A stretch of 22,816 nucleotides of DNA, from IMG/VR virus record IMGVR_UViG_3300031951_006763, positions 1 through 22,816 of that record. One strand, given 5' to 3'. Each line of letters opens with the position of its first letter. The first letter of the stretch is position 1. Positions 12,101 to 21,000 of this stretch are shown here, piece after piece. The DNA comes from a virus. The notes under the pieces are model-generated. The model had not been told where the DNA came from. It did not search any database and saw only the letters and a program-made list of their open reading frames with translations. The translations under genes were made by a program, and so were the position numbers.

Positions 12101-15077
12101 CTTTGAAACCGGCAGCAATATCTTCCACCGGAACTACCAGCGTCTCTTCTGTCAGGGAAACCAGTCGCTCTAATGCGCCCTGATGTGTTTTGCTAATTGC
12201 CAGCAAGCGACGGATAGCATCTACAAAACGAACAAATGCGTTTTTATCTTTAAAGTCTACGTCAGCCAAATACTTTTGAACTTCAATCTCTGACATACCG
12301 TAGGAAATTAACTCATGTACGTCTTTTAACGCTTGCCGAGTATTTAACTTTGCTGGTACAGGTACGTTGTTAGCTTGATCTGTTTTGACTTTTTTAATTA
12401 TAAACTTGCGCAATTTTTCAAGGTCATCAATAGGGCCAACTATATTTTTGTTAGCAGACTTCTCTGTAATTGAAATTTGCCCTTGAGTTGCAAGGTGCAA
12501 CATCTCATGTAACAGAGTGCGGTAATTAGTGCCCTCAACTTTATTAGCTTGACCTGGAACATTTGGCCCATTGATAGTTACTTCATACCTAGCAACCGGA
12601 GAAACATATCCAGTTACCATGCCATAAGTATTTTGGCGACGTTTACTGCCGCGCAACACTTTGAACGACATCGGTATATTACGATCCTCCATTGCTTTTA
12701 CGCGAGCACGCACAGCCTGCGCTACGACTTTGGCAAAACTATTAGGCGCGTTAGATATCAGATAGTCAGATACCTGCACCACATTCATGCCATCTATTTC
12801 ATTAGCAATCTCTGTGGTTGATTTGTCAATCTTGTATTCTTGCTTCTCTACCTGATCCTCTGCCACTGGTACCGTCACCGTTGGTTCTGATCGCAGAACA
12901 GAAAACACATCTTCTAGTGGGCGACTAACGGCAACATTTCCAAACATATCTGGCTCTGCGGTTGCTTGTTCTGCTGCTTTGTTTGCTTCTGCCGCCAAGG
13001 TTGTCAGCGAGTCACCAATCCTGCGAGGTGCATTTTTATTGGCTGCAAACATGCTGACTATTTCACGAGTCAAAGGATCTAACTCAATATCACCTTGCTC
13101 TATAAATTCAGCCAAGTCTTTATTTTGCCGACGAGCATTTACTGCCATCTCAGCAGCCTTAGTGACGTAACTACGGATATCGTAATCGCCAGCCTCACTT
13201 AAGTTGGACATAGCAGGCGCAGCTATAGCCATGCCTTTTAGAATTTGTTGTGCTTCTGGATCAGTTGTCTCAGCAAACAAATCTATCAACGCATCATTTT
13301 CATAAGCGCGAGCAAAAAGCGCGTTTGATAAACGCATCTTAGCTAATGGATTGGGCTGACCTGATTTATTGATAAGTTCTGCCTGCTCTTCTTTAGGCAT
13401 AGTTGCAACAAATTGCCGCAATGAACGGATGCTTGGGGAGCCATCTGCTAAGAACTCAATGCCTTGTAGATCAAACCTGCCCATATCAACTTTAGCTTGC
13501 TCAGTAGGAGACATGCCTAGTTGTTGTCGGACATTACTAATGTCTGCGATGTTTGGCACTAACGAAGACTTGGGCATAATACGCACAAGCACCGGCTGCT
13601 CGATAGCAGCAATCACGCTTGCATCAATACCGTGTTCAGTATCTTGTAAAAGCGGATTAACATAGTCGCCGTATGGGCCAACAGCGTACAGTTTTTGCAA
13701 ACCAGCTACACGACCATTACCAGCTACAGGCCGGATACCTTCAAATGTAGGGTCTGCATATTCCGCTACAGTGCTGCCATCTGCTCGATTGCTAGGCGTA
13801 ATTTCACGCGCATCTATCACGGCATATTGAATTGGGAATTTACTGCCATCAGATGCTGATACTGTATCTATTCTGCCTAAAGCTTCTTCTGAAATAGGCA
13901 CATCACTAATAACTACAGGTGCGCCCGCCCCAAACTCTCTAGATACAGATAACTTGTTGTAATCAGGCCTGTTGGCTATGTCGTTCATTTGACCAATTGA
14001 ATTAGGTCTTGACCGATCACGATTTTGTATATCCGCAAATGACAAACCAAAGTCCTCTGGCTTGCCTTCAAAGTAATTTTGCATAGCCGCTACAGCATCT
14101 TCTGGCGGTTTTGGTGCCTCTGATAACTTTGGTGGTCTTGTAATTATTTCAGGTGGTTCAGCAGGTGCTTGCGGGGCAGCCTTAGCCGGACGTTCAGCAG
14201 CAGGTTTTTCTTCAGGTGGAAGAGTTTCCACTGGTGGCTTAGCTCGCGCTCTTTCTATTGCACCACCAGGGATAGATATAGCTCCACCAAGGATTGCGCC
14301 ACCCACAAAACTGTCAAAGTATTCTTTGCGGGCTTCTTCGTCAGTAATAGATAGACCAGCTTGGGCACGTTCAAGCACTTGCTGCCCTGCTTCTGTAGCG
14401 CCCTCAACGCCTGCCGTCTTAGCTGCTGGCAAAATGTACTTACCAAGAATACTTGTTGCTGCTTGCTCTGTAAGTGGAGTGCCAGCTTTGCTAAACAATT
14501 TACTAATTGCAGGCATAAACTTAAAGCCAATAACATCTAGCGCCGCTTGCGGAACAGATGCAGCCATAGCGTTTACTACCTTGGCATCTTTGGCGGATAC
14601 GCCCTCTTCTAACTGACGGGAAATATTAGAGCCAGTGAACTGTGCAGCAGATGCTGCGCCTGCGGCACCCATAGCAAGCAAACCCGCAGGTGCTACGGCA
14701 GCAGCAGCTATAGGCGCTACCATATAAGGCAAAGATTGACCTAGCAAACCAGTCACATAATCTATAGGACGTTCTGTAAATTCAGGTTGTTTGTATATCT
14801 CGCCAGCTTTCTCACGCTGTTTGGCTGCATATTCTTCAGCGCCACCTATGCCAGCAGTCGCACCTATAGCACCAACGTCACCCTTTAATCTTTCATAGCC
14901 TGACTTTAAACCAGCAATAAAACCAGTTTCAGGCTCTTTTTTGGGAAGGGCGGCAGGTTCTGCGGGCTGCGAAACCATAGCAGACTTCAAAGCATCAGCC
15001 AAAGCCCGAGCGGCCTGTTGATCTCCCGCGTTGTGCGCGCTTAGGAAGGCGCGTTCAAGCTCCTGGACTGTAGCCAT
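9075..15077 (-). CDS. 2000-aa large polyvalent protein (ParB/DdrB-like, zincin-like and LPD38-like regions)
   Basis: This is the last gene of the virion operon and probably an internal protein ejected with the DNA. Regions in order: an N-terminal helix; a hydrophobic Ala/Gly segment at about 107-145; a Pro/Ala/Glu-rich linker at 278-325; and a DdrB/ParB-superfamily-like domain at about 340-690, with NRDRSRPNSIGQMNDIA, YAVIDAREITPSN and GNGRVAGL (453-460). Next is a zincin-like region at about 780-960 with HEMLH at 857-861 and a possible third ligand in HELISYG (Glu922). Then come a helical coiled-coil region at about 1180-1235 and a C-terminal LPD38-like region at about 1450-1860, with RNLFRDSAAAG, RYLTQIVPFLNARTQG and a membrane-like helix at 1677-1695. 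A helical tail follows. Such multidomain proteins are described in phages and conjugative elements as 'polyvalent proteins' that enter the host with the DNA and act against host defences. The ATG directly follows the upstream stop (TAAATG). Confidence 0.82.
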   Translation of the reverse strand: MATVQELERAFLSAHNAGDQQAARALADALKSAMVSQPAEPAALPKKEPETGFIAGLKSGYERLKGDVGAIGATAGIGGAEEYAAKQREKAGEIYKQPEFTERPIDYVTGLLGQSLPYMVAPIAAAAVAPAGLLAMGAAGAASAAQFTGSNISRQLEEGVSAKDAKVVNAMAASVPQAALDVIGFKFMPAISKLFSKAGTPLTEQAATSILGKYILPAAKTAGVEGATEAGQQVLERAQAGLSITDEEARKEYFDSFVGGAILGGAISIPGGAIERARAKPPVETLPPEEKPAAERPAKAAPQAPAEPPEIITRPPKLSEAPKPPEDAVAAMQNYFEGKPEDFGLSFADIQNRDRSRPNSIGQMNDIANRPDYNKLSVSREFGAGAPVVISDVPISEEALGRIDTVSASDGSKFPIQYAVIDAREITPSNRADGSTVAEYADPTFEGIRPVAGNGRVAGLQKLYAVGPYGDYVNPLLQDTEHGIDASVIAAIEQPVLVRIMPKSSLVPNIADISNVRQQLGMSPTEQAKVDMGRFDLQGIEFLADGSPSIRSLRQFVATMPKEEQAELINKSGQPNPLAKMRLSNALFARAYENDALIDLFAETTDPEAQQILKGMAIAAPAMSNLSEAGDYDIRSYVTKAAEMAVNARRQNKDLAEFIEQGDIELDPLTREIVSMFAANKNAPRRIGDSLTTLAAEANKAAEQATAEPDMFGNVAVSRPLEDVFSVLRSEPTVTVPVAEDQVEKQEYKIDKSTTEIANEIDGMNVVQVSDYLISNAPNSFAKVVAQAVRARVKAMEDRNIPMSFKVLRGSKRRQNTYGMVTGYVSPVARYEVTINGPNVPGQANKVEGTNYRTLLHEMLHLATQGQISITEKSANKNIVGPIDDLEKLRKFIIKKVKTDQANNVPVPAKLNTRQALKDVHELISYGMSEIEVQKYLADVDFKDKNAFVRFVDAIRRLLAISKTHQGALERLVSLTEETLVVPVEDIAAGFKASGSGREFGISTPQVADESVDIFEEPKRTQDRLDDQQEGRQTAVQRAKTAAQKALQKRTLPKSQFAHIPDDLYSELVPVFAPENKTIIDKLDGMRDKFWKKLAQGIADQYRSIRDIDPIAYMKARMSTTVDGAVEGLLFNGEVKLTDGALDIAKDTKGLIAALEPVGAEVDSYQIWVALNREHSIYEKSRRAYDKIDNIKGQIQDLGSKRRSAQTVKEANKISDQIEQMKKEVRALQSSVKGTSIDPDIVAKRNMLASGTLNGRPRIDVYKEVQKDMNKLNRSVLNIALAQGTINKEAYEIYANDINYIPFYKVMEETGDVQTAATRSGLVNQYFSKALKGGEKPFGDLMENTLRNWSHILSSSMKNEAANATLRSAINMNAAQPNLKSGFVYRPNEDGKGGKVYTKKTGQLVGDLKAEYTTSEYTPRKGSSVVKTMIDGRPAYFEVTEPMLVESIMAIGYMGPKSKFLDVARNFKNILQYGVTISPAFKVRNLFRDSAAAGAVSEVSKDPVSRVFKNWASTDKKNPAHISALAGGAIFNFGSIVEGDQARLVKRLIKKGVKANTILNTDEKIKNGLIFLRDKYEEFGNKTEAVNRMALYNELKAKGMSHLESSFYARDMLDFSMQGAWPTFRYLTQIVPFLNARTQGLYKLGRDGLVPTGRVTYNYITGKEIEGTDKQKAQQFSTVMLAVSLASLALYAAFEDDEEFQKREQWDRDNFWWFKLPGMDSAFRIPKPFEVGAFGTMVERTAEQIFDQGVEGKVFKESLSRMVVDTFAVNLPQIVKPLVDLYANKDSFTGAPIETAGMERLSKAERIAEKTGPLAIALSKGTNVFLPESAEISPVQTDYAIKAYFGWLGGTASWLSHYAVQPFSKSAYPDNNWTDTMSMGFIKSLPTTQSKYVTAFYQNNKEIAQAYADMRHFAQLGQADKVQEILKEKGDKIAMAKFYDNASKDMSKMRQAIQAIRNDENMTGAQKKEEIDRMKIIIGEIAKQMEDARIMVKKQYDASQ

Positions 15078-16496
15078 TTATTGTCCACCATATTGTTTCA
15101 ATGCTGCCGCAGCTTCGGGACTAAGTTTAAATGGATTGATTGCTGTATTTTGGCCTGGCGCACCACCGGCACCTGGTTTGTTAACTTCTTCATACATTTT
15201 ACGAGCTTTTGCAACTAACTGCGATTCGCTCAAACCTGAATTTATTGGATTGGCGCTAACAGCTTTCATAGCATCATCCATAGAGTAAACATTTTGTGGT
15301 TTACCACCTTCTTTAACCCGCATCCAATCTCTCATATACTGCTCGGCTTTTTCTGGGCCTTGTTTTGCAAGTATCTCGTGATATTTACCAAGAATTTGCT
15401 GTCCCTCAGTCGGCCTATTAGCATACCTCTCATGAATCCTAGCAACAGCAAGTTGGTATTCACCAGACATTTTTGCAACTTCAAGCGCCCTCTTAGCGTT
15501 CTCATCAATACCGTATTTAGTAACAAACAGATCTGATGATTTCTCTTGTGCTTTGTTAAACTGATCAATTTGTTTATTTTCTTGATCTTCTTTTCTAAGA
15601 AGAAGCGATTGATATTGACTAGCAGCTTTGCCAGAAGTATCCCGCTTCATGCGATCTTCCGCCAACGTCAACTCACGTTCAGTTTTCTTAATGTCTTTTT
15701 CGTTCTCACGAATTTCTTTCAAAGCTCCGCTGTATTGTTGTACCGCTTGGCGACCAACATTACCCAAAACTTCAAACTCCTGACCACGACGAGCGCCCAT
15801 CAAACCAAGGCCAGCCATTAGCAAAGCTTCGCCTTTAGCTTCTTCGCGTCTACCTTTTATTTCATCTCGGCGACCAGCTTCTTCTTGGCGCATACGTTTA
15901 TACAAGTCTGGATCCACACCAGCCATCTGTTCTGCTTTGCGGCTTATATCAAACTGCTCCTGAAGACTTGGATCTTTCATGGGAGCGTACTCACGCAACT
16001 TATAACCACCAGGCAGTGTTTGTGCATCACTCTGTGGCATAGTTGCCAGTGCAGCGTCAGCTTGTCTGCTTGCTCGCACGTAATCTTCTGGTCTGCCACC
16101 ATCTGCAAACGCAACTATCCCGCCGCCTGCATAATCAGGTAAGTTTGTAGGTAGAGCAGCCACGCCATCGCTGTAAGGTAATGCACCCATAATCCCGCCA
16201 TCTGCCGCCATCTGTGGTGGCATCTGACCTTGCGGCATCTGCGGGGGCTGACCCATCTGCGGAGGCATACCTTGACCTTCGGCAGTTGGAGCTGCGCCTA
16301 ACACATCTTGCGCTACCGTAGTCTGTGGAGGAGTCATAGCTGACTTAGTTATGCGGTCAATCATCATGCCAGCCATCACAGCTTCTTGTGGGCCTACTAA
16401 TCCCATCTGTACCATGCGCTGTAAATCTGGCTTACTGTATTTAGTAGCTAGCTCGCGTACTTGATCAATTCGTACATTGAAGTCATCGCGTTTCAT
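15078..16496 (-). CDS. Internal virion/structural protein, 472 aa
   Basis: The N-terminal 60 residues are helical. Then come a Pro/Gln/Met-rich stretch (about 76-96, repeated MPPQMGQ-like units), a glycine motif YAGGGIVAFADGG at 122-134, a long charged helical region (about 255-335, coiled-coil-like, ending in KAQEKSSDLF) and a C-terminus that ends in SPEAAAALKQYGGQ. The GGGIVAFADGG motif is something I associate with structural proteins of marine and freshwater podovirus-like phages; its role is unknown. Position between the 372-aa and 2000-aa genes suggests one of the internal (ejection) proteins, comparable in place to T7 gp15 (inference). AGGAA precedes the ATG by about 7 bases; only 2 bases separate it from the previous gene. 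Confidence 0.75.
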   Translation of the reverse strand: MKRDDFNVRIDQVRELATKYSKPDLQRMVQMGLVGPQEAVMAGMMIDRITKSAMTPPQTTVAQDVLGAAPTAEGQGMPPQMGQPPQMPQGQMPPQMAADGGIMGALPYSDGVAALPTNLPDYAGGGIVAFADGGRPEDYVRASRQADAALATMPQSDAQTLPGGYKLREYAPMKDPSLQEQFDISRKAEQMAGVDPDLYKRMRQEEAGRRDEIKGRREEAKGEALLMAGLGLMGARRGQEFEVLGNVGRQAVQQYSGALKEIRENEKDIKKTERELTLAEDRMKRDTSGKAASQYQSLLLRKEDQENKQIDQFNKAQEKSSDLFVTKYGIDENAKRALEVAKMSGEYQLAVARIHERYANRPTEGQQILGKYHEILAKQGPEKAEQYMRDWMRVKEGGKPQNVYSMDDAMKAVSANPINSGLSESQLVAKARKMYEEVNKPGAGGAPGQNTAINPFKLSPEAAAALKQYGGQ

Positions 16497-16498
16497 AA

Positions 16499-17617
16499 TT
16501 AGTTCCTAGACAAATTGTGTACGCCCAGCCCCATTAAACCGCCTTCTGCACTACCAAACAGTTTAGATGCGCCGTACATAGCCGTTCCTGCGCCAGCAAG
16601 TTGACCGGCTAATGATGGAGGTGCTTGATATAACTGCTGCGTAGTTTGTTGCGGAATACCTTTAAGCATCTCAGCCAAGAACGCAATCTGCTGGTATGGA
16701 TACTGTTTCTGTGTCAGGAAGTCTTGGTAATCTTGAGACATTCTCTGCTGTTCCATAGCCTGACGTTGCGCGCCAGCCGCACCCATAGCATTGATAATGT
16801 CCTTCTGCATACCAAACTGTTGTTGTCCCAAACCACCCAATTGCTGTGCTGCTTGCAACTGTGTTTGTAAACCCTGCATCCCCATGCCTGCGCCATACTG
16901 TCGTGACTGTTCTGCCAGACGCTGTGCTTCCAGAGCTGCTTGCTGGTTTGCTTGCTGGGCTTGTAGCGCACGAGCCGCTTCTGTGCCATACAGATTCTGC
17001 GCTTGTTCGTAAGCAGCCTGCATACCCTTCTGCTGTATATCGCCTTTCTGTTGTGCCAGATTACGCGCAGCTTCTGCTTGCATAATTGCCTGCCGAGATC
17101 CGCCATACGCGCCTGACTTAACAGCTCCGGCTTGCATTTGCTGACCAGTAATATCTGCCTGACGTTGAGCTTCACGATTCTGTATATCTATTACGTTTTG
17201 CACATAAGGCGACATGTACAAGCCCGCTAATCCTGGCTGGGTAAAACTGCCAGTGCCTATGCCTTGAGCTTGGAATTGTTGTGGGACGTAATTAAACTGT
17301 CCTGCTGTCTGTCCTGCCTGCGCAGCAAACTGTGTAGCCGGTGCCAACTGTTGTGCTGGGCCAAGATTAGCTACGGCCTGCTGGCTAGATAATTGCAGCG
17401 GATCAAATCCAGCTATACGTTGTCCACCATACGGAGTGTATCCAGCAGTGCCCTGAGCAACAGCCCTCTTAGCCATCTCACTGACCATAGGCTTAAACTC
17501 TTCTGGATAGGAGAGCGTAGTCTGAGTGCTGGATGTTGGAGTCTGACCACCACCTTCTCCACCCATGTTAAAAGTAAACCACTCAGGGTTAAAGAATAAT
17601 TTTAAAAATTTAAACAT
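16499..17617 (-). CDS. Gln/Ala-rich virion protein, 372 aa (internal core-type)
   Basis: The protein starts MFKFLKLFFNPEW, then has a Pro/Thr-rich stretch and a large helical region (about 140-300) very rich in Gln and Ala. Its core, MSPYVQNVIDIQNREAQRQ at 135-153 followed by QQMQAGAVKSGAYGGSRQ, is a pattern common in tailed-phage proteins encoded among the late virion genes. I set the start at 17617 because AGGGAG lies 7 bases upstream; the open frame extends 38 codons further into the upstream gene, which has its own frame there. An in-frame ATG at 17566 (MGGEGGG) is a weaker option. The C-terminus AEGGLMGLG echoes the glycine motifs of the neighbours. Function inferred as core or DNA-ejection protein. 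Confidence 0.8.
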   Translation of the reverse strand: MFKFLKLFFNPEWFTFNMGGEGGGQTPTSSTQTTLSYPEEFKPMVSEMAKRAVAQGTAGYTPYGGQRIAGFDPLQLSSQQAVANLGPAQQLAPATQFAAQAGQTAGQFNYVPQQFQAQGIGTGSFTQPGLAGLYMSPYVQNVIDIQNREAQRQADITGQQMQAGAVKSGAYGGSRQAIMQAEAARNLAQQKGDIQQKGMQAAYEQAQNLYGTEAARALQAQQANQQAALEAQRLAEQSRQYGAGMGMQGLQTQLQAAQQLGGLGQQQFGMQKDIINAMGAAGAQRQAMEQQRMSQDYQDFLTQKQYPYQQIAFLAEMLKGIPQQTTQQLYQAPPSLAGQLAGAGTAMYGASKLFGSAEGGLMGLGVHNLSRN

Positions 17618-18056
17618 GTAAATGCTCCCTGCGGTAATCGTCAAATCGTTCCGCAACCATTTCTTTCCAAACTTCAGGCATGTACTTGGCTGCTTCAACA
17701 GGGCCAACACATACATGAACCATGTACGCAATAATATTGCCAGCGGAATAACGAAGGTTATGTGCTATTTCAATGCCATGCTCATCTTTGTTACGCTCAA
17801 AAGCATTTGCTGTCTTGTATGCAGATACAACAGTTATCCACATGGGTAGAACATAAGGCTCAATCAATTTATAAAACTTATTGTTTGGCAAATATACCAA
17901 CGCAATCAAAAATGCTTCGTTGATTTCGTCTTCAGTTTTATCTTTATCTTTGTCAACCAAATCATCCCAAATATGGGCTAGTCTTACAAGCATACGGAAA
18001 ACAGCTAGTGCGTCTTCATTGCCACCAAACCATTCTAATTTTCCGTTTTCACTCAT
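17610..18056 (-). CDS. Conserved phage protein with aspartate-rich DDxxD motif, 148 aa
   Basis: This small all-helical protein has FRMLVRLAHIWDDLVDKDKD near the start (DDLVD at 31-35), then NEAFLIALVYLPNNKFYKLI, and a Gly/Asn-containing helix NLRYSAGNIIAYMVHVCVG. The DDxxD-type motif after a hydrophobic helix resembles the first aspartate-rich motif of isoprenoid (terpene/squalene) synthases. The protein is too short for that fold (families have about 250 aa or more), and a second NSE/DDxxD motif is not clear. I know similar short 'HxWDDLIDxD' proteins from phage virion operons, of unknown role. It starts four bases inside the 1162-aa gene (ATGA) and overlaps the next gene by 8 bp. Confidence 0.75.
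   Translation of the reverse strand: MSENGKLEWFGGNEDALAVFRMLVRLAHIWDDLVDKDKDKTEDEINEAFLIALVYLPNNKFYKLIEPYVLPMWITVVSAYKTANAFERNKDEHGIEIAHNLRYSAGNIIAYMVHVCVGPVEAAKYMPEVWKEMVAERFDDYRREHLHV
17625..17630 (-). promoter_or_regulatory. Shine-Dalgarno AGGGAG deciding the start at 17617
   Basis: On the minus strand AGGGAG lies 7 bases before ATG 17617, inside the last codons of the 148-aa gene. It selects this ATG over the upstream in-frame ATG at 17731, which would overlap the neighbouring gene by 122 bp. Confidence 0.7.
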
Positions 18057-21000
18057 ACAGGCAACATCTTTTCTGCGCGGCTATTTACCGCTACCTTACC
18101 TTTGCCTATGCTCTTGCTTCTTGCCCGCTGTACACGATCCATCATGGCGTAAAGTTTTCTTGCGCCTGCTTCTGTAGATCCGTTTCCAAGCTCCGAGACT
18201 ATGCGTGCGGGAACCACAAACTCACCATCAGCAAGACGGGCAGGCTGGCGGTCGCCAATAGAAGCAGGAATAGAATCACTAACTCCATCCCCTGGCCCGC
18301 GAAGTAATCTTCCTCCATCGGAATAACCTCCTAAGTTATATCCAGCAATACCACCTGATGCCATAGCTCTAGGCTCTTGTGCAGCTTGTGCAGCTTGTGC
18401 AGCCTTTACTGCTTCTTCTACTGTTGGATATTGACCAAAACCAAATATGTTTGGTTGTGATGCAGTCAATCCAGATGTTGCAGCAGGTAAACCATAAGTA
18501 GTTTTCTGCGCAGCAAGGCCAGGCTCACCTAACTGAGAATATAAATTTGTCAGGCCAAGACGTTGACTAATATCAGCATACGGTAGAGCGCCTTCAATCG
18601 TAGACTTAGGTTGAACTGCAAATGGGTTGTACTGTGCAACGTTAGGCCCAGTAGGTACATAAGGTGAAGGTTGTGGTGCCATAGCTTGTGAAGCAAAAGG
18701 CTGTAACTGCTGCGCTCTGTAACCTTCGATTTCTGCTTGCGATATAGCTGGCGCACTTGGCGTAGAAATAGCCGGGACAAACGGTTTAACAAGTTGCTGT
18801 TGATATTGTGGGCTACCTTTTATCTGCTCTTGTAAAGCAGATATGTTCATGCCAGTACCTTTGAGACGGCTCAATTCTTCCATAGTTGGAGGTTTGCCAA
18901 ATACATCCTGATAGTAGGATGCAATTTGCTCCATAGAAGCTGGGCCTTCTGATTCAACTAATGCTTGTTTTTGTGCGCTAGTAAATGCAGCTTCGTTAAT
19001 CTTGTTTAAATTTTGCAGATAAGCATCACTAGACGTCAAAGCTCCACGAAGATTATTAAAGTTAGTAATCTTATTAGCTGGATCTTTAAAGTATGCCAAC
19101 TCACCCTTGGTCATGTCACGACCCCAGTAGTACTGAGCCTGCTGGTTCAAATCATCATTGGTAAACTTCTGCGGCATAGTAAGTTCAGCAAGTGTTCCAA
19201 TGTTCTTGGACACATCTGCCTCTGATAACTTCTTACCTACATACTTGTTCATCTCCGTTTGTGTTGGAGAGCGGCCAGCCAATTCTTCATAGACTCGGCG
19301 TACATCGCTTTCTTCCATAATCTTCTTAGTTGTGTCCAGTCCAGGAACTTTAGTTAACTTACTATAAGAAGGTGTTACTTTCTCAGGCAAATATTGTCCA
19401 CTCTTAGGATCGTAGACAACCTTGCCTTGTTTAGCCATTGAAAGATCACCTTCCAATGTTTTAATTTGTTTTTGTTGATCTGCGCTAAGAGTTCTAACGC
19501 TGCCATATCCCTGTTGTTCTGGGTTTTTCTTAATAGCATCTATCTTTGCTTGTATAGCAGAAACATCTCCAGCAGTTTGCGCTGGTTTTGTATCTAGCCC
19601 GCGAGCTTGCAATCCAGAACCACGCTTGGTTTCTTCTCTAAACTGAGCTATACGAGAATCTTTAGCTTTAGTAGCCTCTTCGTACTCACCCTGTTGTTTG
19701 TTGTACGTTTCTTCTGCGCGACCTATTAAACTTTGAATGCCAGTCTTTTTTGCCGCTTCAAGTGCGGCTTTGGCTTTCTCAGCTTCAGACTTTTGTTTGC
19801 CAATTTCTGAATCAAATCCTTTGCTCAGGGCGGTAAGATCATCACCTTTAATGTCGCCAGAGAAACCTGTGTAACCCTTTTTGAACACATCTGTTTCAAA
19901 GTTACGCAGTGCTTGGCGTTCTTTAATTTCAGTATCTAAATCTTTTACGCGATTGGTATATTCATTAGTTACGTCTTTAAACGCACTGCTTTGATCTGTT
20001 TGTATACCTTTTAATTCAGACGCACGCCCAGATTGCCAACTAGACAAATCTTTGTTCGCATTGGCTTTCCATTCGTTTAATTCTCTTTGTCTTTCTTTCT
20101 TTTCGTTTGCATCTCTAATTGCGTTGATTTCTTTTTGACGAGATGAAAGTTCACTACTAATATCTTTTTGTTTTTGTTTTAACTCATTAGATGTGTCTTT
20201 ATTAAAACTATTGATTCTGTCTGTGTATTCTTTCTTTAACTCTGCTGTACGCTTATCTGCCTCAGCTTTGGCTCTAGCTTTGTCAGCAGCGCGTTCTTTT
20301 GCAAACGCAGCATATTCTTTGGCTGCATTCTCTTCAGCTATTTGAGCTTCTGATTTTACTGGGCCGCCTTTTTTAAGCGCAACTATCCCGCCACTTGCCA
20401 GCTTTTGTTCGCCGGTATAAGGGTCAATATTTTGATAACCATCTGGCTGAAATACATTCTGGGATATAGGATTGTTTTTAGGTACCGAATATCCATACGG
20501 CTTGATATTAGACATAGGATAATTAGTATTAGCACCAACAGTATTCTGCTGTGACATTCTCTCCACTGGCAGATTAGCTAATCCACCGTCAGCAAAGTAC
20601 AGACGCTCAGAAGAACCACCGGGCGCGCGAGGCGTAGGGTTGTAAACAGATGCGCCACCTAATTGCATTTGACTTGCTGCTTGGGCTTCCTTCTTCTTGC
20701 GCTCTTCTTCCATAAGGAATGGAGCCATAGCTGCAAGGTAATTGCCTTTGTTCTCTTTGATGAAATCTGGGTTCATCAACTTAGAGAAATCCATACCCCC
20801 AAACATGCCTTTGGATTTGGCTGCTTCTTCTAATACTTTAGTTGGAGCTTGTGCTGCTTGTTGCGCAAAAGCTTGTTGCTGAGCAATTTGTGCTGTGGTT
20901 AATTGTGGAGGAGCAATGCCTCCAGAATACGCAAGTTGTCCTGCACCAGCTCCTGCACCAACAGGCGCAACAGGAGCGGCAGATGCAATTGGCGCAGTCA

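Noticed and set aside
17618-17731. 38-codon N-terminal extension of the 372-aa virion protein
   Set aside because: It overlaps the 148-aa gene in another frame, while ATG 17617 has AGGGAG at 7 bases.
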